Source of the DNA: Trifolium pratense
Taxonomy: Eukaryota; Streptophyta; Magnoliopsida; Fabales; Fabaceae
Direction: 5' to 3'
Length of the DNA stretch: 64,000 bases
Assembly (NCBI RefSeq): GCF_020283565.1
Contig: NC_060060.1
Span: 66,697,257-66,761,256, forward strand
A model generated the notes under the pieces. The model saw nothing but the letters and a program-made list of their open reading frames with translations. It did not search any database and was not told where the DNA came from. Made by a program: the position numbers and the translations under genes. Positions 22,550 through 33,339 of the stretch are shown here, piece after piece; the stretch's first letter is position 1; every line of letters begins with the position of its first letter.

Positions 22550-22564
22550 TAAGGGGGGTAGGAT
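22550..22564 (+). other. Polypurine tract
   Basis: AAGGGGGGTAGGAT lies directly before the 3' LTR and would prime plus-strand synthesis. Confidence 0.8.
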
Positions 22565-24814
22565 TGTAACGACCCATTTTTCGTATTCGTATATTTTATT
22601 AAATGTTATTTTATTTATTAATTGGCTTTTATTATTTTAGTGAGCGGCGAATAATTATTTAGCCGAGCGTAAGTTATTAGACGCGAGAACCTTTGTTTTG
22701 GGCTTAATGGGCGTGAGAGGCAATGGGCCTAAGCCATTTGGGCTTGGTTCATGACAATGGAAAGTAGTATAAGTAGCAAGTCAAACACATGAATAGTATC
22801 ACAATTCATTTCTTTGAGTTTTGAGTGAGTAAGAGCAAGAGCAAAGCTAAGCTAGGGTTTTGGCTAGGAGAATCACGAGCAAGAGAGGAGAGGAAAGGCT
22901 TGGATCATCATCTTTGCTTAAGGTAAGAGATTAGAATTCATGATTCTTGAGTGGCAAGGAGAGGGGAGATTGTCTATGTCTCCATTCCCGAACTCTCCCA
23001 CTCAATTTCTTTTAGACTTTTGATTAAGCTTTTGTATGTGAGTGTGATGTTCTTCATCATCACTTTGTATGTGTTAATCACTAGCTTGATTTCATGAAAA
23101 ATATGCATGTGTTTGGATCATGTTGAAAAAGTTTATGAAAGTTGCTTAAAACCCAAGAAATTGGCATGATTTTGATTGTTTGAGGTATTTGGATGTTTGG
23201 AAGGGATGATCAATGTTCCTTGATACCATATATGCTTGAAATAGCTGTTTATAAGAATTTATAACATGTTTGAATGAATTTTTGAGTTGATTCAATGTTA
23301 AACCGCCTTATTGAAACTCAAGAACAGATATTTTTCTGGTATAGTTCGCTAAGCGACCAGGAGTTCGCTGTAGCGAACATGTTCGCTGAAGCTCGCCAAT
23401 GCTCGCCATGAGCAGGTGATCCCCTGGTGATGTTCGCGTAGGCTCGCTAAGCCTTCGCTCAGCGAATAGTTCGCTGAAGCTCGCCAATGCTCGCCATGAG
23501 CAGGTGACTTCCTGGTGAGGTTCGCCATGTCTCGCTGAGGCTTCGCTTAGCGAAGGCCTCTGTGACAGCAATTTTTGTTGATGTTTGTAAGTGTGATTAG
23601 GCACTTGTAACATGGTTTAAGAGTATCCTTACATGATTGTTGATACATGTTGATACTGTTAATGCTTATTGTTAATCGTTATATGATTGATAAACGTGTA
23701 TGCAATAAGTTGTAGCTTAAAGTGAGCAATGTGATGTTTTGGCATTAATTTGTAATGTTAAGTGAATGTGTTAGGATTGTGTTCCCGCATTCATAAAAGA
23801 GTAGCTTCGAGCTAGAGAATATCATATGGTTGATATGTGTATGCATACATGCATTCATGATTGTATGTGAACATTGGAAACTTGGGTTCCAATAACGAAA
23901 ATGGATTATGTGTCCATAATGAAGTCGAGGATCGGATTAGATGAATCCATGAGTCCGGAGTTGCTATCCAACAGGATATAAAACTGTGTTGGCTTATCCA
24001 AGGGAGATAAGATGGTTCGGTAAGTTCCGACATATCCAGCAAGATATAAAACTGTTCTTGGTCCACCGTTGGTGAGAGACCTTGGTACCACATGCATTTA
24101 GTTATGTCTAGGGATGGCATGACAGTGAATTAATTGGCATTAGATACCTTAGGGTAAATGCGCATATATTTGATAAATGGTATGTGACATTATTTGGTTG
24201 AATTGTGTTGAACTTTATTAATTGATAATTGTTTAGTGCGATGTTTTGGCGTGAGTTAGAATATGTATGATGTAGTTCGAAAGTGTAAGACCTTTCTTAT
24301 ACTCGTATGATATGCGGTTATGTTTTCTAACTCTCTGCTTTGTGTTATTTGCTGGACCTTTGGGGGTTCAGATATTCAGGCTGAGGGCTGTGCCGACGTT
24401 TAGACTGCTGTTTTAGCTTGGTGTTGAAGTACCTTTTGGTGAGGAGACTTAGCATAGATTTCTCCTTTTAGTGCTAGCTTTTGGCTAGAGTTTGTAAATA
24501 GTAAATGCTCTGGTAATGTAACATCGAGTCGGGGGTTACGCTTGGATTTCATCGTATATCGGTGTTACCTTTTTGATATGCTAGTTCTTGTATAAGTGAC
24601 ATCCTTAGGGATGAATATGGCTTATGTATATATATATATATGTATATATATGCATGCTTGGTGTGATTGAATCCGCTGTTGCTTTTCATGTTAAACTTCA
24701 TGACGCTCTGTGTGTATGCTTGTGTTTTAATTACCGCGTGGCACTCTGCCTTTACACTTGTTGAAAAGTTTTTAAAATTACGTTTTTAAGGGTAGTATGG
24801 GTTAGGGTGTTACA
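22565..24814 (+). repeat. 3' LTR of the Tekay/Del-like element
   Basis: Almost identical to 15835-18082. Differences seen are at about 24075, 24369 and in the TA-rich run near 24630-24655, including a 2-base indel. It is followed by the GTTCT duplication and then the remainder of the interrupted B3-like leader exon. A promoter here points into the downstream B3-like exons. Confidence 0.95.
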
Positions 24815-26391
24815 GTTCTTCACAAGGTTCTATATCTATTGTCCTCTAATATATTTGTTTGTATGAATTAGTTTGGTTGATTATTATTATTGGATTCCCT
24901 TAATATTGTATTGAACTCACATATGCAACACTTAGCTCAATCCATATTGATGTGTTTTGTGCTTCTTTTTAACTAAAAGTCAATTTCTGTTTATGTTTGG
25001 CTTAATTAGTAGGCATTGCGCCATTTTTTATGTTGTAAGTGTCCAGTGTCTCCACATGATAAACATCTATTGAACCAGTTGATTTCATCTTCTTTCTGCT
25101 AGAAACTATCAATGAATAAATTCTATAATACTGTGTTTAGGGGTGTGTGTTAGAATTAGAACAGAAGAGTGGGCATTTAATTGATTATGTTGTGTCCATT
25201 GTTGGAAGGTTTTTTCCTTCATGGGATGATTAAGTGCGTGATAAACTCTGTTCTAACTTTCGTAATGGACAAAGGTTGCATTTCTTTATATCTTCAAACA
25301 ATAAATGGCTTGTATTCAATGGGATTGACTCCAATTAACAATGCATGTTTCTTTTATTATTTCACATAAATCTTTTATACTGTATAGATACTAACCGTGG
25401 CTCCGATAAGCTGCATCCTGATGTCCGTCCTTATACAATAATGACACGAACTGGGTACATGGAGTTTGATCCCACGAAGGTAAGTGGTGATTGATAGTTT
25501 ACACATTCCACTCTTTATAGGTTTAGATATTCTTGATATCATATTTGTTATGTAGGATCGAGGAAAACTACCAGAAATATATGCACGCTGTATTGGTCAA
25601 TATATGGGTGATAGCATTTTCTTGCGAGATATTAATAAGAACGAGATTCAAGTTGCTGTCCAAAAAAAATCTTCTTCGAAAATTTATTTCACACACGGTT
25701 GGTCTCGATTAAGAGGTTTTTATAACATTCATTCTGGCGCTTGGCTTACTTTATTGTTCGTTAGTCCTTTAGTATTTCACATCAAAATTCGATATATTTT
25801 TGGCATGGAGATTACTTACCCTAATAGGACTCCTCCGTGTAGACTAATGTTAGATAAAGGTTTTCAACAGTCATCTTCAACTGGACCAATTCCATTTTTT
25901 GTACTCCCAAGTGTTTTTTCTCACATGCTTGAGAAAACTTTGACTGTTTCCGATGTTGAAACTGGATATTTGGTATGTGTACTACCTTATTCTATAAGAA
26001 CAATTATACTATATAATCATCACTAAAGTTAGATGTAATTGTCCAACAGACTCTCTTTTGGAGAGGTTTCTGCGAGGCTGCACTACCAGCTGAAGAGACT
26101 CAACTCACATTAATTGATTGGATTGGTAATACATGGAATCAATGTGATTTCAAGTTTCAGGACACAACTCATACCACCTGCAAAATCTCAGGTCAATGGC
26201 ACGATATTTGCAAGGTTCATCGGTTGGCTAAGGGCATGATTATCAAGCTTGGTGTCACAGGTGCAGCAAATAATAGAATCGTATACTTTAAGCTATCTCC
26301 GTATCGTGGAGTTCGAACAACCCTCTATGCTCCAACAACATCCAATACTTACAAGAGAATCTATCAAAGCCAGCACTTTTATATGCTTTAG

Positions 26392-26890
26392 AGTTATCGT
26401 TTCTTTGTTTTTGCTTTTGTGTTATGATGTTTCATTTAAATTTTAATTTTAAATGGTGTGGACTCTTATGTTAAGTATATTATGTTTGGATCAGGTGTGT
26501 GTATGTTTCTTTCCAGTCAAGTTTTTTAATTATGAAGTTTATATCTTTTGGTTATATCGTAGTACATGTATGGATTAATCAAGAAATTGCAACAACATAT
26601 ATTTCTTCTCAGTCAAGCATTTTCATTTGTTTAGTTGAGTAATTATGAAGAGTACTTAATCTGGTGTGTTAATGGTAATTGAAGGACATGTTGGTAATTT
26701 TATCGTAAAGAGAACTTAATAGACCAATCACTCAAAGGTCATTGACTCCACTGTCCCCTCTTATCCCTCACGCCTATTCCCTTTCAATCTATTCTCTTCA
26801 TCTAATTTTTTTTAGATCTATCCTCTTGTGGTAATTCTTACAGTCTGCATCCTCTTGCCATTATTTCCATCTTCCTTAATCACCCAAATC
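26392..26890 (+). other. Intergenic spacer between B3-like gene 2 and the OTU gene
   Basis: No gene. The last 130 bases are CT-rich with ATCTATTC-type words in front of the OTU leader ATG, like the leader region before 11862, and probably form the 5' UTR. Confidence 0.4.
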
Positions 26891-27940
26891 ATGTCTAACA
26901 TAACAAATATCGTGCAAGCTGTTGAGTCTCTCGCACCTGCTGATGTTTGCAAGGGTGTTGCAATTGATGTTGGCTCCTCCCCAGAATATGTGCCTCATGG
27001 CTGTTCTTCACAAGGTTTTACAACTATTACCCCCTTTTTATGTGCATTTCCTGTAGATTGTTTTCAAATTATTATGCTAGGTATATTTGACCGTATATAT
27101 TGATTAGATTGAACCAATATTTTAATTGCTTTCAATTGGTTTATACCATACCATATCCCCTCAGATTATTCTATTTGAATTGGTTTAGATGTTGCTGGTT
27201 CATCCATGGATAGGGAGAATGTTGATGCAGGTGTGGGAAAGAAAAGAGCCAGAAAAGTTGTTGGAGAGAGTGATACATCTAAAATTAATCAAATCAAACA
27301 CATTCCTGATTTTATGCATCCCTATATTGAATCTATTATTGATGTCAAAAGTGATGGTAATTGCGGTTATCGCGTGATTGCATTAGCCGATAGGAACAAT
27401 GAAGATGATTACGAACTTATTAAAGAGAGCATGCTTGATGAGCTGCGACTCCATAAGCATGACTATTTGGAAATATATGGGTGTGAGAAGCGTTTGGCTT
27501 ACATCACAGATGCACTCTTGCCATCAAAGAGAAAGTCCAGGAAACGCGGTGTTGCATTGATCGACAAATGGTTAACCTTTCCGGATATGGGACACATTAT
27601 ATCTTCCATTTTGGGCAAAGTAGTCGTTAAGTTGACGAAACAAGGAGCATCCGAGACATTTTTTCCATTGCGCGGTGTTCCATCATCCGACCCTTATTCG
27701 CTGGTTATTTGTGTTGGAGCTATTCCCGGTCATTATGTCTATGTCAAGTTGAAGGATGGTTGTCCAATACCTCCGACGTGTGTTCAATGGAAACAACATT
27801 GCTCACGAGAAGCTATTGTTTGGGAGTCATATTTTGCTATTCAACAAGCCAAGTATATTAAACTAATGGACGAGCAAATTGTCCACAGCAAGAAGAGTAC
27901 CCGTGTTGGTTCGAGTTTTTGTGATCCAATTGACCTTTAA
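26891..27940 (+). CDS. OTU-like cysteine protease, Helitron cargo, two exons
   Basis: Exon 1 (26891-27014) is the shared MSN leader, 41 codons plus one base. The intron has GT/AG borders. Exon 2 (27189-27940) continues in frame to give 291 residues. The body carries the OTU catalytic pattern SDGNCGYR, with Cys codon 27362-27364 (residue 100) and Asp three residues before it. A histidine lies in GHYVYVKL (codon 27731-27733, residue 223), followed by CPIPP. OTU proteases cleave ubiquitin-type linkages. Plant transposons of several types carry OTU-like domains with this CPIPP block. The ORF is intact. Substrate is unknown. An alternative is a relic captured from a Mutator-type element. Confidence 0.75.
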
Positions 27941-28250
27941 TTTGTTTTTGTTGTTTTCTGATATCCCTCTTTGATAATTTTCGCATCCAATTGACCTTTA
28001 ATTTGTTTTTGTTGTTTTCAGATATGAATTTGTACTTCATTTACGTTGTTTTAATTGCGACATGATACTATTTCAATTGCGACGTAAATGATGTCCCCCT
28101 TTGATAATTTTCGCATGTTCATGACTAACTTTTTCGGCTAATAGCATCCATGATTGGTATATAAATGATGTCCCCCTAAGGAATTTCCATATGCTTATGA
28201 CTAATTACCTCGGCGCATAACAACCATGATTGGTATATAAATCACGTTCC
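27919..28250 (+). repeat. Subterminal tandem repeats near the Helitron 3' end
   Basis: A segment of about 50-60 bases (CCAATTGACCTTTAATTTG and following) occurs at 27927 and again at 27987. A second unit of about 80 bases (GATGTCCCCCT... TGATTGGTATATAAATSA) occurs at about 28090 and 28168. They lie between the OTU stop and the 3' hairpin. Confidence 0.75.
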
Positions 28251-28256
28251 GGCGAA

Positions 28257-28284
28257 CCCGTGCAACGCACGGGCAGCCGTCTAG
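28257..28284 (+). mobile_element. Helitron 3' terminus, plus strand
   Basis: CCCGTGC/GCACGGG form a perfect 7-bp stem with an AAC loop. Seven bases later comes CTAG (28281-28284), then host T. This is the standard plant Helitron end and closes the gene-carrying unit. Confidence 0.85.
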
Positions 28285-29284
28285 TTAAGTTAATGGACAT
28301 TAAAACCTAAAACTTGTAGTCACTAGTCAGTCTGCAGTTTCCAATGCTTAATTTTCCCTTCTTTTTTTTTTTTACAAAAGTTTCCCTCTTAAAATTCGGG
28401 TATTTTTGTTATTTCCCCTCTTACAATTTTTTTACAATAAAATTATTTTTCTTATCTATAATAAAAAAATAAAAAAATTCTGTGTAGCTTATTATTTTTC
28501 TTAATTAATTTTCCTAGTATTTATAGTCATTTTAAAATTATTATTTTAAAATGATATTTTAAAATGATATCCTGGGTTAAATCTACGTATTTATATTGAT
28601 ATTTTTTATTTACGTAGCTTAACGATTGAAAATTTCATCCTTAAGATGGATAAGTGGAATTATTTTATAATAGTATTAGTATAATTATATCAAGTTCTAA
28701 AAATCGGACCAGCAGGTTAAACTGGGAACCGGTTAGCTGGTCGGTCTCAAGCCGGCCTACGCCTATAGTGTGCGGTGACATCAAACCTTAAAATTTCGAG
28801 GTCATTTTGAGGGGCTCAATAGTTAATTATTTTTAATGTTTATAAAATAACAAATATGTATATATCAATAGATTAGTGGTAGCACCCATGTTTCTTCTAG
28901 GCCCCTTGAAATTCCCATTTTGCCTTTATAATTTTCGAAAAACGTTTTCCAAAATTTATAATTTTTTGGACTAAAAATGTAGTTTTCGGATCTATATTTT
29001 TTGATTCACATTCCAGTATTTCATATTCTATTTTTCAAAAAGTTAACTATTTTGGAAAACGTTTTCCAAAAATTCAAATATTTTGGAACGCAAAATCCGA
29101 AATTGCTTCGGAAAACATTTTCCAAAGTTTTTTGGAAAACATTTTTCTAAAATCCTGTTATATGTGATCAGAATCGCAAATTTGCTATTCTAACATGATT
29201 TTTCATCGATCTCAATCATTTTTTAGCAAAGCAAACGCACTCAATAATAAAAAAAAAATTAAAAAGGTTGAAATATAAGAAGTA
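28285..29284. other. AT-rich spacer, no gene
   Basis: Contains a copy of a dispersed segment around TCCAATGCTTAATTTTCCC (28337-28356) that recurs at 31459, 31759, 38917 and, in part, 43843, and from 28935 short GGAAAAC/GTTTTCC palindromes repeated at 29690-30090 and 32940-33190. No ORF with a domain. Confidence 0.5.
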
Positions 29285-29537
29285 CTCCCTCCCTCTCAAA
29301 ACTTTAATCTTTTTCGAGTTTTGCACGGAGATTAAGAAATGATAAAGATTGATAAGTTAAGTCATTTTTACTCTTACATTATTAAGAAAGAGAAAATATA
29401 TTTAATTAATTTTGTTGATGGAGTAAGGGTACAAATAGTAAAGTACCACTAATATTTTGCATTGGTTTCTTATAAGGACTAAAGATTTGGGACAAAACTA
29501 AAAAGGTAAAAAGACCAAAGATTTGGGACAGAGGGAG
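29285..29537. mobile_element. Stowaway-like MITE, 253 bp
   Basis: Terminal CTCCCTCC / GAGGGAG inverted repeats with TA at 29283-29284 and 29538-29539. No coding capacity. Two further Stowaway-type elements are at 35110 and 39107. Confidence 0.8.
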
Positions 29538-29579
29538 TAGCATACGATAAAATGTGTATAACAGGCTTGCCGTAAAAAT

Positions 29580-30125
29580 CATGCATGTCTCCACATTTAT
29601 CAACACAATTATATTTTAGATTATGTTTGGAGATTGATTAGTGTGATGAAAAATCAGGTTAGACTAGCAAATTTGCGGTTCTAATAACAGTTTACAGGAT
29701 TGCGGAAAATGTTTTCCAAAGCACATTTTCGAATTTTGCATTCCGACCTATTTGAATTTTCGGAAAACGTATTTTGAAATAGTTAACATTTCGAAAAATA
29801 GAATCCAAAACACTAGAATATGAATGAAAAAAGATAGATATGAATGTTAGAATTAGAGATACACAAATAAGAAAAAAGAAAGACGGCTAGGATTTCAATA
29901 GAATATCATTGTATTGCTTAACATTACAATTGCATTACTTGAGAATATATATAAAACTTAATGGGCTCTAAATTAACAGGCTCAATAACATAGCCTATTA
30001 TTTTATTATCTAACACTGAAAACTACCTTTTAGTCTATTTTGGAAAATAAATTCAAAAAATTATAAATTTTAAAAAACATTTTCCAAAAACTATTTATGA
30101 GGGTAAAACTTTATTTCCACCACAT
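29580..30125. repeat. Dispersed repeat with GGAAAAC/GTTTTCC palindromes
   Basis: Matches 32845-33212 (shared ATGTTTGGAGATTGATTAG, ATGAAAAAAGATAGAT and CTATTTATGAGGGTAAAA). This copy contains a solo LTR (29845-30015) that the other lacks. Repeated blocks of GGAAAACGTTTTCC type can form many short hairpins. Confidence 0.75.
29845..30015 (-). mobile_element. Small solo LTR, 171 bp
   Basis: Ends TGTTAGA...TCTAACA with flanking ATGAA (29840-29844) and CTGAA (30016-30020), a 5-bp target duplication with one change. The empty site is present at about 33108-33115 in the other repeat copy. A TATA-like TTTTATATATATTC on the minus strand suggests that orientation. Size and ends suggest a small Copia-type LTR. 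Confidence 0.7.
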
Positions 30126-30129
30126 CTTC

Positions 30130-31990
30130 CCTTTTGCTGATTCTATAAAGATTATTCATCCCAAATTTAAAGTTGTACTTGCAATTTTTGGCGAATCTAA
30201 TATTCATGTTTATTTAGATTTTTTAATTAGTCACATTATGTGAATAAATAAAAAACATAAAACTAAGTTCATTAGGAGCATATATGTAATCATCCCATAC
30301 AGTGACTAGTTTTACAATGTCCGTAGCATGAAATTTCATCCTATATCCTAAAGATGTTTTAATTTTCATTCATAATGTAAAAAAATATTCTCATTACCAA
30401 TTTCATTCATGAGAATAAAGAACTTTATACTTTAATTCAAGTTGTTCCATCAATAAAGAATTTGTAAAATTTGGTACAATTTTTTTTCCATATATTATAT
30501 AGGCCATTGATTGAGATATAGAGAACAACTTGAAGAAGAAAACAAAATCACAAAATGGAAATATAGATTCATTACGATAAGAGAGGTTTAACATTCAAAC
30601 AAAAAGTCATATAAGAATAATAAACTCTATTGGCATATTTGTACTTTATCCAAGCCAGCAAACCACCCAATCTATTATTTAAAGAAGCAATTATGACTCT
30701 ATTTTTGCTATCTTTAAGCAATTCAAAAGCATAGCCATATTCTTGTTGTGTCATCAAATGAGAATAAACATTCCATAGATTTTTCAAGACTTGAATGCAA
30801 TTCGAAACAGAGTATTGTTCATCAACAATGTCATTCAACAATTTCTTGTGGCATTATTTGCTCCTTTTTCACCTAATGTCAAAAACACCACAAAAAGAAT
30901 GTAAGATAGAGACAACATTAGACAATAATGTCAGTACAATAATAATGTTAAGATATGTGTTTGAAAAATCTAAAGACATGGTTAAGATATGTGTTTGATC
31001 TTGGATTAAGTTTAAATTAAAGTAAAAAACCAATGTAGATTTGATACGCAAATTCTTAAATAAAAAAAAAAATGAAGCTTAGCTTTAAACAAGAACAAAA
31101 AAGACTTAAGCTAAATATTCCTAAAAATTTGATTTTTTTTTTTTAAATGACAAAAATTGGAACTTCTAAAATCAAGCAAATGAACATTGAAAAAAATTAA
31201 AGAGAGGTGGACATTACAATAAGAGACATTGAGGCTTTTGTGTCACGATAATCGCTTAAACTCTTTCTTACTGTTTGGGATAAATCTCTAGTAGTACTAC
31301 TTATTTATAGTTAATAATTATATTTACAGTATTAAAAATAATGTCGTTTGATTTACCGATTGGTTTTCCAATTTTTTATGGGGAAACCGTTATTTAGTTT
31401 TTGGAATTCGTAAGTAATTAAAATTGCCATCAACCTAATACTAGTAACTAATTCAGTCCGCCGTTTCCAATGCTTAATTTTCCCTCTTAAAATTAGGATA
31501 TTTTTATAAGTTTCTAATTATTATTACCAGTACTTACGGTAATATTTTTCTTATGGATCTTCCCTCTCATCTCATGTATCCAAATAAAAAAATCTGTACA
31601 TGTTAGTTAGTAGTAGTGCAATAAGTTAGAAACTTAAATGTTTTAATTGTTAAAGACTCAACTGATAACTGAAAACCTTAAAAGACCTAATGGTTACAAA
31701 CTCAAAATTTAAAGAATCACTAGATATATTTGGCCTAAAACAATTGTGTGTTCAGTTTCAAATGCTTAATTTTCCTTTTATTTTTGTCATTTTGAAATTA
31801 TTATTATTATTATTAATTATTATTATTATTTGATCAAGTAGCTTAGTGATTATAATTTCACTCTTAATGATGAATAAGTAAAGTGATGTGTTCAGAAACA
31901 AAACACAAAACATGACGGGTTCGAATCTTGATCCCATAGCAAATAATATAATATTCATACCAACTATTTAAAATTATTATATTATTTTTA
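30130..31990. repeat. Segmental duplication, uninterrupted copy 1
   Basis: Matches 34985-35109, 37768-39094, 42499-42592 and 43841-43980 in order. The second copy is broken by five insertions. This copy carries a Myb/SANT-like fragment on the minus strand and, further left on the minus strand, a probable TATA box (CTATAAATAAG, complement near 31300-31310). Confidence 0.8.
30572..30841 (-). CDS. Small protein resembling C-terminus of plant Myb/SANT-like proteins
   Basis: An 89-codon minus-strand reading contains QYSVSNCIQVLKNL, EYGYAFELLKDSKNR and LLAWIKYKYA. The spacing of Tyr-Ser/Cys, Tyr-Ala and Trp-Ile resembles the C-terminal helical region of L10-interacting MYB-like proteins, a group related to Harbinger partner proteins. 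No DNA-binding SANT domain is present, so this is a fragment or a last exon. A sequence like TGACATTAG|GTGAAAATG upstream (seen in copy 2 at 38353-38365) could be a splice acceptor. The paralogue at 38138-38353 is frameshifted at its end. Identity is tentative. Confidence 0.35.
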   Translation of the reverse strand: MLNDIVDEQYSVSNCIQVLKNLWNVYSHLMTQQEYGYAFELLKDSKNRVIIASLNNRLGGLLAWIKYKYANRVYYSYMTFCLNVKPLLS

Positions 31991-32844
31991 TTAGGGCAAA
32001 TTACATAAACTTACCTTAAAGTTTGTTAAAATATCACTCACACCCCTCTATTTTTTTTTATCTTAAACATAAACCTCCCTTACTTATAAATGGATTAAAT
32101 GGGTCATGTGTAAGTTGGCCAGATTAGTAATTACGAGAATTTCTTCTTGGCGTCCTATGTTTGATCTTACGTGTTTTGCTCGTTTTCAATTTTACCTTTC
32201 TACCACTTAAATAGCGGTCGTTATAAAAAAGAGAAGTTTTAAAAACGTCGTCCGCTTCCTATTTTGTGGACACCGTCCGCTACTTAAGTAGTGGACCGGT
32301 TGATGATCAGGTCTTCTGCCTCATTCAAAGGTCAGTCAAGTGCCTGATTTTGATCCGCCACTTGTGCGGCATGTCATAACTCTAGCCAATCAAGAAACTT
32401 AAAAAATCTGTAGGAATACTTAGTATATTTCTAAATCCTTGAGAAAATTCCCACGAAGATTAAGCGTCTTATTAAATTCTTAGAAAAATCCGCAGGAAAC
32501 TTGTACCAATAGATAATATTATTTTAATAATTTTTGTTTGTACTAAACTAAAAAATTTAATAACTTCAAACTATCAATTACCATTAAAAGTTTTGTTACA
32601 AATTTTATTTATAATAAAATTTCAAAAAAATCTCTAAAATAAAATCTATTTAAAATTTATTTTTGAGAAATATCTTTTAAAAACGTGTTCAAAATAATTT
32701 TTACTCTTTTAACTTATAAGTTATTGAATATATAAGTTATTGAATGTCAAAATTACTCTTTTAATTTATAACAAATGAGTTCAAAATAATTTTTACTATT
32801 TTTAATTTAGTTCTCATAAAATATTATATCTTTTTTTACTATTT
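31991..32844. other. AT-rich spacer, no gene
   Basis: Starts with a block (ATTACATAAACTT...ATATCACTCACACCCC) that recurs at 50408-50460. A short moderately GC stretch at 32190-32390 contains repeated CCGCTACTTAAGTAG-like words. No ORF with a recognisable domain. Confidence 0.5.
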
Positions 32845-33212
32845 TTAACACGATTATATTTTGAATTATGTTTGGAGATTGATTAGTGTGATGAAAAATA
32901 AGATTAGACTAGCAAATTTGCAGTTCTCATAATAGTTTACAGGATTTCGGAAAATGTTTTCCAAAATTACTTTGGAAAACATTTTCCAAAGTATTTTTGG
33001 ATTTTGCATTCCGAACTATTTGAATATTCGAAAAACGTTTTTTGAAATAGTTAACCTTTTGGAAAATAGAATCCAAAACACTAGAATGTGAATGAAAAAA
33101 AGATAGATCTGAAAATTACAATTTAGTCTATTTTGGAAAATAGATTCCAAAAAAATATAAATTTTGGAAAACATTTTCCAAAAACTATTTATGAGGGTAA
33201 AATCAGAATTTT
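32845..33212. repeat. Second copy of the GGAAAAC/GTTTTCC repeat
   Basis: Matches 29580-30125 without the solo LTR, so it documents the empty site. It ends at the poly(G) run. Confidence 0.75.
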
Positions 33213-33239
33213 GGGGGGGGGGGGGGGGGGGGGGGGGGG
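33213..33239 (+). repeat. Poly(G) run of 27 bases
   Basis: Twenty-seven consecutive G at the edge of a dispersed repeat. Length may be unreliable in sequencing. Confidence 0.95.
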
Positions 33240-33339
33240 TAGAAGCATGGGGGTGAAAAGAGAAAAATTCTAATATTTTAGCCTAATAATTTTGACGGCA
33301 TGATTTTAGTTCTAGTCATTTTTTTTTGTACATGATTTT

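Larger units (their letters stand above)
15835..24814 (+). mobile_element. Tekay/Del-like chromovirus (Ty3/Gypsy), complete, very young
   Basis: Two LTRs of 2,248 and 2,250 bp with TGTAAC...GTTACA ends flank a PBS, one long gag-pol ORF and a purine-rich tract. The 5-bp target duplication GTTCT is perfect (15830-15834 and 24815-24819). By eye the LTRs differ at about three positions plus one TA-unit indel, so insertion is recent. Three zinc knuckles, long LTRs and a C-terminal chromodomain-like segment suggest the Tekay/Del clade. A related solo LTR lies at 40093-42259. Confidence 0.9.
15700..26391 (+). pseudogene. Second B3-like gene, leader exon split by a retrotransposon
   Basis: Exons are 15700-15834 continued at 24820-24826, then 25388-25479, 25556-25972 and 26050-26391. 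With the 8,985 inserted bases excluded the frame is open for 330 codons. Visible features parallel the first gene: an MSN leader ending GGSSQ, LPEIYARC, YFTHGWSRLRGFY, GAWLTLLFV, then DWIGNTWNQC and CKISGQWHDIC. The product would be a tandem B3-like nuclear DNA-binding protein. A Tekay/Del-like chromovirus in the same orientation sits in the leader exon, so the normal transcript is blocked unless transcription starts downstream, for example from the 3' LTR. No other lesion is seen, in line with a recent hit. Confidence 0.7.
9420..28284 (+). mobile_element. Gene-carrying Helitron derivative (helicase C-term, B3-like, OTU cargo)
   Basis: The 3' boundary is firm: hairpin plus CTAG at 28257-28284. 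The 5' boundary is only a candidate. Inside, all on the + strand, are a truncated Helitron helicase, two B3-like genes, an orphan leader exon and an OTU protease gene, ending about 340 bases before the 3' hairpin. Without the later chromovirus the unit would be about 10 kb. The Rep nuclease and the helicase Walker motifs are missing, so it cannot transpose by itself. Autonomous plant Helitrons carry RepHel and often RPA-like genes. B3 plus OTU cargo is not the arrangement I know. Confidence 0.55.

Noticed and set aside
28257..28284. Rho-independent-type terminator hairpin
   Set aside because: Eukaryotic context and CTAG at a fixed distance make it a Helitron end.
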